This document shows, in pieces, positions 6,175 to 13,277 of a stretch of 26,461 nt of DNA; position 1 is the first letter of the stretch, and each line of letters starts with the position of its first letter. The DNA lies in IMG/VR virus record IMGVR_UViG_3300010885_023593, positions 1 through 26,461 of that record; one strand, given 5' to 3'. The stretch comes from a virus. A program made the position numbers and the translations under genes. Under the pieces are notes generated by a model that did not search any database, was not told where the DNA came from, and worked only from the letters and a program-made list of their open reading frames with translations.

Positions 6175-6906
6175 ATGGATAATGCACTTATAAAAAGTTT
6201 TGAGCCACAAAAAAAACTAAATTCCAAAATCTGGGAAAAATTTGGTAATTCTGTAAGAATGGAACCTGTGGTTAGAGCAAGGTTATTAGAAATAGCAAAT
6301 GAGTTTATAGATTTTTTAGATATAGAAATTATGGTGTCCGACATTATTTTAACAGGATCACTAGCAAATTATAATTGGTCAAAATATTCTGATTTTGATT
6401 TACACATTGTTGCCGATTTTAGTCAATACTCAGAAAAACAAAAAGAGTTATATGAAAAATTATTTAATTTAAAAAAATTAATTTTTAATCAAAAACAAAA
6501 TATAACAATATTCAATTACGAGGTTGAACTATATGTTCAAAATGAAACCGAAACACATTTTAGTAGTGGTGTTTATTCTGTCTTGTTTGACGAATGGGCA
6601 AACAAACCAAAAAAGGAGGATGTGAATATTGATAAAAATCTTTTAAAAGAAAAATCAAAACAATGGATGAATATAATTGATGGTGTAATTGAAAACATTG
6701 AGGATGAAGACATTGAAACATCAAAAAAATTATTAGACAAATATAAAGACAAGATTAAAAAATTTAGAACCTGTGGTTTAGAAACAGGTGGTGAATATTC
6801 AATTGAAAACCTTGTATTTAAGATACTAAGAAGGAATGGATATATTGAAAAATTAATGACTGCTTACTCAAAAATTTTAGACGATAGATTATCTATGGAA
6901 CAATAA
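6175..6906 (+). CDS. Predicted nucleotidyltransferase (Pol-beta superfamily fold)
   Basis: A 243-residue protein with the minimal nucleotidyltransferase signature: LTGSLANYNW (G61-S62) followed by SDFDLH with metal-binding D73 and D75, and a third carboxylate plausibly E118 (or E116) in the strand NYEVELYV. Enzymes of this fold transfer a nucleotide to RNA, protein or a small molecule; the substrate cannot be told here. The C-terminal ~100 residues are helical and Lys/Glu-rich, without a recognisable HEPN partner motif. No gene that looks like an antitoxin follows, so a toxin-antitoxin reading is not favoured. It lies downstream of the KTSC gene and is followed by a 76-bp AT-rich gap. The fold call is fairly confident; the function is open. 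Confidence 0.75.
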   Translation: MDNALIKSFEPQKKLNSKIWEKFGNSVRMEPVVRARLLEIANEFIDFLDIEIMVSDIILTGSLANYNWSKYSDFDLHIVADFSQYSEKQKELYEKLFNLKKLIFNQKQNITIFNYEVELYVQNETETHFSSGVYSVLFDEWANKPKKEDVNIDKNLLKEKSKQWMNIIDGVIENIEDEDIETSKKLLDKYKDKIKKFRTCGLETGGEYSIENLVFKILRRNGYIEKLMTAYSKILDDRLSMEQ

Positions 6907-6928
6907 TTTAACAATTAAATAGATAAAG

Positions 6929-6948
6929 ATATTTATTGTTATATTTAT
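6929..6948 (+). promoter_or_regulatory. Two ATATTTAT elements before the gene at 6983
   Basis: Copies at 6929-6936 and 6941-6948, separated by 4 nt, ending 46 and 34 nt before the ATG. They are the only upstream signals in the 76-bp gap and may start a unit covering 6983-11115. Confidence 0.45.
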
Positions 6949-6982
6949 TAATAAAAAATTAATTAAAAAAAAACAAAATACT

Positions 6983-8422
6983 ATGGGAGGATTAAGACCT
7001 ATTGGAAGTGAAAAACTTAGCGGAATGGATAAAATCCGTAGAATAATGGAAATTGCAACATATGATGGTAATAAAGGTTCTAACCTAAATGAAGATAAAG
7101 AAAATGTATTTTCTGTTAAATTAGCAGATAATATTGACTATGTCATTGTGAAAGAAAAACAAGGATATATTATTAAAGAGTCATTTAATGGTGAAATTAA
7201 TTATTTAGAAAATATACAAGAAAGAAAATATTATAAATCATATTCTCAAGCATTAAAAAGATTAAATCTGGTTGCAAAAGAGAAAAATACTCTTTATGAG
7301 AACAAAAAAGGGACGGCGTTGTTTGAACAGTCTGAAAAAAAAAAGTATTATCTAGACTTGGGTGATAAAAAAAAAGAGGAAACTAAATCAGAAACAACAC
7401 CTGCTCCGGCAACACCTGTAACACCTGCTCCGGCAACACCTGTAACACCTCCTCCAGCGGCACCTCTTGAGGAACAAGGTGATCCTACGTTAGATCCTAA
7501 CGCAGCGGCACCGGCTGTAGCACCACCATTGCCTGGAGCTGAAACAGCACCACCATTACCTGTAACCGAACCAATTCCAGATGCTGGACTAGAAGGTGGT
7601 GAAGGAATGGAACCAGAAGAAGATATGGGTATGGAACCAGAAGAAGGTGGTGAAGATAAAAAAGAAGAAATTACATTTAAACTTATCCAAAAACTTACCG
7701 GGAAATTAGCACAAAAATTAAGATCTTACGGCGAAGATAAAGAAATGAGTTCTGATAACATTAAGTATGTTATAAACTCAATAATATCAGCAATTGATGT
7801 TGAGGCTTTGGACGAAGACGATATTGAAGAGATTATTAATAGATTGGAAGGTGAAGAAGAAGAGGGTGAGGAAGGAATGGAAGATGAAATGGATATGGAA
7901 TCTGAAGAAGAACCGATGGGTGGTATGGGTGCAGAACCAGGATTAGAAGGACCTCCACCAGCGCCAGAAGGAGCTCCAGTTCCGGCACCAGGTGAAATGG
8001 CAGAAGGATTTAAAAATTTAAGTGATGCTTTTGTAAATAAATTTAAAGGTGCTTATAGTTCTGTGTTGGCCGATAAAATGATGGAAGGTCAAAGAAGAGA
8101 CAGAAGAAGAAAAAAACGTAGCTACTCTGAAAATATCGGTGAATCTAATGTTGATAGAATTATCTCAAATTATTTTAATATAAAAGAAGATGAATATATT
8201 ATAAAAGAAGAAGAAACAAGAAAAGAAATTGAATTTATAAAAAGAAAAAATACATCAGAAATTAAAAGACTTTCAGAATCTTTAAGACAAGAAAGAATGG
8301 CTTTAAAATTTATTGAGAAATTCCCTAAAGCAAAACTAATTGGTTCTACAACAAAGAAAAATTTAGTATTTAAACAAGGATTAACTGAAAGAAAAATAAC
8401 ACCAGAAGGACAGGTTCTATGA
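6983..8422 (+). CDS. Proline-rich/acidic low-complexity protein, probably virion or head-core associated
   Basis: A 479-residue protein with no recognised family. The N-terminal ~120 residues are basic and ordered-looking, starting with a Lys/Arg/Ile segment, DKIRRIMEIA (16-25). A Pro/Ala/Thr-rich linker follows, with the repeat TPAPATPV, then Glu/Gly/Met-rich acidic tracts, a helical segment (about 230-290), another acidic and Pro-rich stretch, and a basic C-terminus with RRDRRRKKR. Alternating acidic linkers and basic ends are typical of phage scaffold or core proteins, and I-M-E at 21-23 loosely resembles a gp21 processing site, but this is weak. The stop overlaps the next start as ATGA (8419-8422), indicating translational coupling. 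Function unknown. Confidence 0.8.
   Translation: MGGLRPIGSEKLSGMDKIRRIMEIATYDGNKGSNLNEDKENVFSVKLADNIDYVIVKEKQGYIIKESFNGEINYLENIQERKYYKSYSQALKRLNLVAKEKNTLYENKKGTALFEQSEKKKYYLDLGDKKKEETKSETTPAPATPVTPAPATPVTPPPAAPLEEQGDPTLDPNAAAPAVAPPLPGAETAPPLPVTEPIPDAGLEGGEGMEPEEDMGMEPEEGGEDKKEEITFKLIQKLTGKLAQKLRSYGEDKEMSSDNIKYVINSIISAIDVEALDEDDIEEIINRLEGEEEEGEEGMEDEMDMESEEEPMGGMGAEPGLEGPPPAPEGAPVPAPGEMAEGFKNLSDAFVNKFKGAYSSVLADKMMEGQRRDRRRKKRSYSENIGESNVDRIISNYFNIKEDEYIIKEEETRKEIEFIKRKNTSEIKRLSESLRQERMALKFIEKFPKAKLIGSTTKKNLVFKQGLTERKITPEGQVL
7397..7453 (+). repeat. In-frame 24-bp tandem repeat (Pro/Ala/Thr linker)
   Basis: Two exact 24-bp copies (7397-7420 and 7421-7444) plus a partial third encode repeated TPAPATPV-type linker sequence. 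Slippage or recombination could vary linker length between relatives. Confidence 0.8.
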
Positions 8423-8829
8423 GTTATTTAATTTATATAAATGGGATGGGACCAAACTATAAAGGTGATAATATCTATGAATTTATATTCTCGGATACGA
8501 CTGAAGATGTTTGGGGTGAAAATTGGGAATCAAAACCAGCAAATGGTTATCCATCACCTCCGGATGTTGAATATATTAAAAAAGTAGGAACACTAAAAAA
8601 TGAAAAAATAACATTAGATCTGGTTCAAGGATCTGATGTTTTTTCTGTTTTGGACTCTATGGATGGTGTGATTGCAATGGGTTGGGAAAGAGAGTGTGAT
8701 GAGGTTGATTTCTCAATAACAAAAAGGTTGGTATTCAAGTTTGGTGATACCGAACAAGACGTAAAAGATAAACTATACGAACGAGATATCGTTTTAGAAT
8801 TTGAAAAAAAAGTAGTATATGAAAACTAA
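8419..8829 (+). CDS. Uncharacterised small protein, coupled to its neighbours
   Basis: A 136-residue soluble acidic protein without recognised motif. It begins with a beta-rich segment (SYLIYINGMGP), has a Trp-rich patch around residues 31-37 and looks alpha/beta globular. The start overlaps the previous stop as ATGA, and its own last 11 bp overlap the next gene, whose ATG is at 8819. The three genes are therefore very probably translated from one mRNA and could act in stoichiometric amounts. The position upstream of the terminase suggests a virion or assembly role; nothing in the sequence proves it. Confidence 0.8.
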   Translation: MSYLIYINGMGPNYKGDNIYEFIFSDTTEDVWGENWESKPANGYPSPPDVEYIKKVGTLKNEKITLDLVQGSDVFSVLDSMDGVIAMGWERECDEVDFSITKRLVFKFGDTEQDVKDKLYERDIVLEFEKKVVYEN

Positions 8830-9832
8830 TAAATATGTAAAAATCCTTTTGGATAATGGTTTAAATGTAAAAACAATATCTAAATTAAATGAGTCACAAA
8901 TGAGAGTGCTTGTTGAAAGATTTAAAAAACTTGAATCTAAAGAACAAGTGACACCAATAACACAACCAGCAAAAACCGGTTTTAAAATACAAGGATCTGG
9001 TAATTTACCTAAAACTGATAAAGGTTATTCCTTAAGTAAAAACCCTGACGGTTCTATGGATGCTTTCCCAATGACTGAAGATGATACATTAAATATTGTT
9101 ACTGATCCTGCCGCAACAGCAGATGGAATGGAAACAACAGAAGGAGAAACAAACGAAAGATTTAAATCTACAGCACAACAAAGATTTTTTTGGAGAAAGT
9201 GTGATAAAAGCGAAGACAAGAAAAGTAAGTGGTGTCAATTAGCAAATGAATTTCAAAAAGACACTAAGGATAAGAATTTACCAAAAAAATTACACCCAGA
9301 AAAAAGTGTAAAAGTAAAAACTGAAGGTTATGAAAAATACCTTGAGGATAGTATTGTTGAGATGGTTGATAGATATATTAACCCTGCAATGACAAAATCC
9401 CAACTTATAAACACTTTAAATGAAAAAGTTAATAAGTCAGAATCTTTCATGTTGAAAAAACCAAAAAGAAACTCTATATTTTCACAAGACGAAGGAAAAG
9501 AAATGAAAACAATGAAAAGACCAATCGGTAAAATGTTCTCTTTGGGTGAAGACACAAAAGAAAAAGAAAGAACAAAAACAAGAGAAAAAGAAAAAGATAA
9601 GGATAGAAAAAATCCTTACGAACCAAAACATAAACCAGCACCAAAAGCTAGAAAAGAGTTTAAGGAACAAGAGATCGCACCTTCAAAACCAGGTACAAAA
9701 GAAAGAACAAAAGAAAAAGATCCAGGTAAGAAAAACCCTTTCCAACCAAAACACAATCCAGCACCAAAAGCAGGAAAAACATCTTTACCAAACTTTTTGA
9801 AGTGGGATAAACTTAGAGTTAATTTAAAATAA
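8819..9832 (+). CDS. Lys-rich protein with duplicated C-terminal PKHxPAPKA segment
   Basis: A 337-residue, strongly basic protein. The N-terminus is helical (NKYVKILLDNGLNVK) and contains L-N-E at 23-25. Residues about 115-150 form a small motif, TAQQRFFWRKCDK...KWCQLANEF, with two Cys, resembling small AQQR-type segments common in phage proteins. The C-terminal ~90 residues are almost wholly charged and carry a duplicated unit, KNPYEPKHKPAPKA and KNPFQPKHNPAPKA, each preceded by Lys/Glu/Arg/Thr-rich repeats. This composition suits an internal, DNA-neutralising virion protein or a disordered assembly factor. The first 11 bp overlap the preceding gene. No enzyme motif is seen; function unknown. 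Confidence 0.82.
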   Translation: MKTNKYVKILLDNGLNVKTISKLNESQMRVLVERFKKLESKEQVTPITQPAKTGFKIQGSGNLPKTDKGYSLSKNPDGSMDAFPMTEDDTLNIVTDPAATADGMETTEGETNERFKSTAQQRFFWRKCDKSEDKKSKWCQLANEFQKDTKDKNLPKKLHPEKSVKVKTEGYEKYLEDSIVEMVDRYINPAMTKSQLINTLNEKVNKSESFMLKKPKRNSIFSQDEGKEMKTMKRPIGKMFSLGEDTKEKERTKTREKEKDKDRKNPYEPKHKPAPKARKEFKEQEIAPSKPGTKERTKEKDPGKKNPFQPKHNPAPKAGKTSLPNFLKWDKLRVNLK

Positions 9833-9840
9833 AACATATA

Positions 9841-11115
9841 ATGGGAAATTTAAACGACAGAAAACTTAATAGTTTAATTAGAAAAGCATTAAACGAAGCG
9901 CCAATAGATTACGAAGGACCGGAAAGAATGGACCCAAGTATTGAAAGAAAAATTTTAGATAAATCTACACCATACTCAAAACATCCTGCAATGCCAAAAA
10001 TGAATAGAGATTTTGTTGAACTTATTTCATCTAAAAGATTTAACGATACTGTTGGTAAATTAAGATCTGCATTAGAAAGAAGTGTTGGTTCTACTAGACA
10101 TCTTACAACTGGGAATCCACTTATGAACCTTATGGGTTTAGTAATGACAGCTCTTAGACAAAGTGGGTTAATTGAAACAAGATATAAAGAAGAGCTTGAA
10201 AATTTAGCTGTTGAATTAGTTAAAAAAGAAATGGCAATTCCTCCAGGTTCTTTACAATTTGATGCAAAACTTATGGGTATGGGTCAAAGTGAGTCAACTC
10301 AAAATATGAGAAGACAAGCTGAAGAACCATCAAGAGAAGAAATGATGGATGCTTTTAAAAGTGCTCAAGATCATGAAAACGATGTTGAGGCTTTCTTAGA
10401 TGCTATGGACAACTTTGATAGAGAAAGAGCAAAAAGAAGAATGATTAATGCTCTTATTGGTGGTGCGGCAAAAAAAGGTCAATACATGTATCACATGGTT
10501 TCACAAAGATTAAATGAAATTGATCCTAATCTTGTTGAGTTATATGGTATTACAACAGCAATTATTGATCACTTATACTGGTTATACCCAGAAGAAACAC
10601 TTGAAGCCATGTCTGGTCAAGGTGGTAGTGAAGTTGGGACTTCTGAGATTGATAACCAAACAGATCCACCAACAGTTAAAGCCAGAGGTGTAAACTTCCC
10701 AACATTAGTACATGAACTTGTTAAAGGTGTTTATGAAGTTTTTGGAACACATGGTTTACCTGACGATCCAAGACAAGCTGAAATGATTATGGGTGCTGAA
10801 GATACGGTTCCAGCAGAAGCTTGGGATTTAAAATTAGGACCGGTATTTTGGGAACTTTTACAAAAATCATATCCTATTGAGATTCTAACTGAAGATGATA
10901 TGAAACACATCCAGCATTATCTTTTTATGAGATTAAGTGCTATGCCAGCTGAAGAGTTCTTCCAATTATTCAAAGAAGTTTTAGAAGAAAAACAATCAGG
11001 TAAAGATAAGATTCAAAGAATGGTAAATGAAATTGTAAGAGAATTAGAAGAAAATGACGAAGAAGAGGATGACGAAGAAGAGGATGACGATATTCTTTCT
11101 CAATTAGGTTTATAA
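9841..11115 (+). CDS. Uncharacterised probable virion/head protein with capsid-targeting-like N-terminus
   Basis: A 424-residue, mostly helical protein. The N-terminus, LIRKALNEA (12-20), contains L-N-E19|A20, matching the gp21-type processing consensus and resembling the short capsid-targeting leaders of T4 internal proteins. The middle is a long helical region (RKL, ALE, RYKEELENL) with a Met-rich part. Around residue 292 HELVKGVYEVFG recalls a metallopeptidase but lacks the second zinc His. The end is a Glu/Asp run followed by DILSQLGL. It lies 8 bp after the Lys-rich gene, ends at a strong terminator and precedes the terminase, so it closes the 6983-11115 unit. A structural role in the head or neck is likely; family not recognised. 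Confidence 0.82.
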   Translation: MGNLNDRKLNSLIRKALNEAPIDYEGPERMDPSIERKILDKSTPYSKHPAMPKMNRDFVELISSKRFNDTVGKLRSALERSVGSTRHLTTGNPLMNLMGLVMTALRQSGLIETRYKEELENLAVELVKKEMAIPPGSLQFDAKLMGMGQSESTQNMRRQAEEPSREEMMDAFKSAQDHENDVEAFLDAMDNFDRERAKRRMINALIGGAAKKGQYMYHMVSQRLNEIDPNLVELYGITTAIIDHLYWLYPEETLEAMSGQGGSEVGTSEIDNQTDPPTVKARGVNFPTLVHELVKGVYEVFGTHGLPDDPRQAEMIMGAEDTVPAEAWDLKLGPVFWELLQKSYPIEILTEDDMKHIQHYLFMRLSAMPAEEFFQLFKEVLEEKQSGKDKIQRMVNEIVRELEENDEEEDDEEEDDDILSQLGL

Positions 11116-11134
11116 AAATTATATATTGTTCTAG

Positions 11135-11167
11135 AAACCCCCTTTTATGAAAATAATTGGGGGTTTT
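11135..11167 (+). terminator. Rho-independent terminator upstream of the terminase
   Basis: Perfect 8-bp stem AAACCCCC/GGGGGTTT with a 16-nt loop and TTTT end. Confidence 0.75.
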
Positions 11168-11168
11168 G

Positions 11169-11176
11169 ATATTTAT
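11169..11176 (+). promoter_or_regulatory. ATATTTAT element before the terminase gene
   Basis: Recurrent octamer directly after a terminator, ending 14 nt before the ATG at 11191, the same spacing as at 15065 and 16541. Confidence 0.5.
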
Positions 11177-11190
11177 ATTAAAATATCTTT

Positions 11191-12963
11191 ATGGCTTTAA
11201 CTAAAGAACAAATAATGTTAGAGTATGTGAGGTGTATGAAAGACACTCCATACGCATTAAGAACATACCTACAAACTTATGATAACACCGTATCTAAATA
11301 CGTACCACTTGAGCTATTTCCGGATCAAGTATCTCTACTAAAAGATTATGAAGAATACGAAGAAAATATCGCATTAAAATACCGTCAGGCTGGAGTATCA
11401 ACGGTAACGGCTGCTTGGATATCAAAAAGATTAGTATTTGCAAAAAAAGAAAGACCCGAAAAAATATTGATTATTGCTAACAAACTTGATACATCAATGG
11501 AGATGGCAAATAAAATTAGAGCATTTGTTGATCAATGGCCGTCATGGGTTGGGACTGGGTTTTCTGTTGATAAAAATTCACAAAGACATTATAAACTTAC
11601 GAATGGTTGTGAGGTAAAAGCCGTTGCAACATCACGAGATGCTTTGAGGGGTTATACACCAACTATACTTGTTTTTGATGAGGCGGCGTTTATTGAAGCT
11701 GACGGTGATTTCTGGGCAGCTTGTATGGCATCACTATCTACCGGTGGTAAAGTAATTGTGGTATCAACACCAAACGGATATGACCCAATTTATTATGAAA
11801 TCTATAACCAAGCAAACAAAGGGATTAATAACTTTAAAATTTCTGAAATGTTTTGGTGGAAAGACCCAAGATATTCAAAAGAACTTTATTTGGTTCCAAC
11901 TGACGATATGGTGGATTATCTTTTAAATAAAGATGAAAGAGACCATTCTGGAAATATCTCATTTGCGGATTCAGATCCATACGATAGAGATTATGAAAAA
12001 ATAAAAGAGTATTTCTCAAAAGGATACAAACCGTGTTCTCCTTGGTATGAAAAGATGGTTAAAAAACTAAAGTATGACAAAAGAAAAATTAACCAAGAGC
12101 TTAATTGTGAATTTTTAGGTTCTGGTGATAACGTATTTGATTCAAAACAACTAGAGTATATTAAACAAAGTACAATAGAAGATGCCCCAACAAAACTGAT
12201 GGGTAATTCTTTGTGGATGTGGAAAGAACCAGTTCAAGGACACAAATACATTATGGGTGTTGACGTTTCTCGTGGTGATAGTGAAGACTTTTCATCTATT
12301 CAAATAATTGATTTTGATGAAAGAGAACAAGTTTTAGAATATGTTGGGAAAATACCACCTGACGCTTTAGCTGAAATTGCATATAAGTGGGGATTAATGT
12401 ATAATGCGTTTTGTGTTGTTGATATCACCGGTGGTATGGGGATCACTACTGTAAGAAAAATGCAAGAACTTGGATATAAGAGTTTATATATTGATGGTGT
12501 TGACTCAATGAATATATGGGCGGTTAATAAAACTTCTGTTGACAAAATACCAGGAATTAACTTTAATAATAAAAGAGTCCAAATTGTTGCGGCATTTGAG
12601 GAGTATGTGAGACACAAATTTAAAATAAAAAGTGTTAGGTTGTATAATGAAATGAACACTTTTGTTTATGTTAACGGTAGACCGGACCATCAAAAAGGGC
12701 AACACGATGACCTTATTATGGGTGTATCAATGGCAATATATGTTGGTGAATCTTCTTTTTCTAAATTAGAAAAAGTTACGGAAAAAACAAAAATAATGAT
12801 TGAGTCTTGGACGGTAGCAAATAACGAAGCGGTAGCAAAAGAGGCTTTTTTTAATCCAGTACTCCCAAACACAAATGTAAAAAATGATAGATATGGTAGA
12901 GACTTTTCTGGACCATCAAAAAATGATTATATTGAATACAGTTGGTTATTTGGTAAACGATAA
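11191..12963 (+). CDS. Terminase large subunit (T4 gp17-like)
   Basis: DNA-packaging motor ATPase and headful nuclease, 590 residues (T4 gp17 is 610). The ATPase domain has a Walker A-like loop RQAGVST (65-71), a common terminase variant of RQxGKT; Walker B LVFDEAA with D163-E164; and motif III STPNG (192-196). The nuclease domain has GVDVSRG (D358), VDITGG (D411) and HDDL (H505-D507), matching the acidic triad of T4-type terminases. It docks on the portal encoded 315 bp downstream. The start follows a terminator and an ATATTTAT element, so it heads a new unit. T4 genes 18 and 19 (sheath, tube), which separate terminase and portal in T4, are not here. Confidence 0.97.
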   Translation: MALTKEQIMLEYVRCMKDTPYALRTYLQTYDNTVSKYVPLELFPDQVSLLKDYEEYEENIALKYRQAGVSTVTAAWISKRLVFAKKERPEKILIIANKLDTSMEMANKIRAFVDQWPSWVGTGFSVDKNSQRHYKLTNGCEVKAVATSRDALRGYTPTILVFDEAAFIEADGDFWAACMASLSTGGKVIVVSTPNGYDPIYYEIYNQANKGINNFKISEMFWWKDPRYSKELYLVPTDDMVDYLLNKDERDHSGNISFADSDPYDRDYEKIKEYFSKGYKPCSPWYEKMVKKLKYDKRKINQELNCEFLGSGDNVFDSKQLEYIKQSTIEDAPTKLMGNSLWMWKEPVQGHKYIMGVDVSRGDSEDFSSIQIIDFDEREQVLEYVGKIPPDALAEIAYKWGLMYNAFCVVDITGGMGITTVRKMQELGYKSLYIDGVDSMNIWAVNKTSVDKIPGINFNNKRVQIVAAFEEYVRHKFKIKSVRLYNEMNTFVYVNGRPDHQKGQHDDLIMGVSMAIYVGESSFSKLEKVTEKTKIMIESWTVANNEAVAKEAFFNPVLPNTNVKNDRYGRDFSGPSKNDYIEYSWLFGKR

Positions 12964-12970
12964 TATTTAT
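12963..12970 (+). promoter_or_regulatory. ATATTTAT element before the gene at 12975
   Basis: Recurrent octamer that starts on the last base of the terminase stop codon and ends 4 nt before the next ATG; a promoter here would give a leaderless message. Confidence 0.35.
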
Positions 12971-12974
12971 TGTT

Positions 12975-13238
12975 ATGGGTTTAAGTCGTAGAAAAAAATC
13001 AGGAAAAAAAATTGGCGGATCTTCACTTATTGTTGTTGGTCAAGACATTTATAGTACAAAAACTTTTAAACCGGATTTTAATAAAAAAAGAAAACCATAT
13101 CAAGAATTTGCTGAAGCTCCAATTATTGAACCAACGACAACTACAACTACAACAATCCCAATTCAAACTTGTAATTTGGAAACACAACAATTAAACAATT
13201 TGATTACACAAGATTATTTTAATTTGGTTTGGTGTTAA
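12975..13238 (+). CDS. Small basic protein with a Thr tract
   Basis: An 87-residue protein: a basic N-terminus (SRRKKSGKK), a short ordered segment around SLIVVGQDIYSTKTF, then PTTTTTTTIP at about 53-62 leading to a short tail, QTCNLETQQLNNL, that ends in WC. Runs of Thr are typical linkers in structural proteins of Bacteroidota phages. Its place between terminase and portal suggests a small head-completion or connector-associated protein, but no family is recognised. It starts 11 bp after the terminase stop. Coding status is supported by position and spacing more than by motif. Confidence 0.65.
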   Translation: MGLSRRKKSGKKIGGSSLIVVGQDIYSTKTFKPDFNKKRKPYQEFAEAPIIEPTTTTTTTIPIQTCNLETQQLNNLITQDYFNLVWC

Positions 13239-13277
13239 AACATTTAGAAAAAAAAGAAAGTTATTAAATTTTTAAAT

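Noticed and set aside
6175-6906. Nucleotidyltransferase as part of a toxin-antitoxin pair
   Set aside because: No HEPN-like or other antitoxin-type partner is adjacent; the neighbour is a KTSC protein on its own promoter-like element.
9482-9837. Phe/Ser-rich minus-strand and Lys/Gln-rich plus-strand frames within the Lys-rich gene
   Set aside because: Frame-shifted readings of A-rich Lys codons, with no independent leader.
10714-10749. HELVKGVYEVFG as a zinc metallopeptidase motif
   Set aside because: The second His of HExxH is missing (K instead), and no third ligand is evident.
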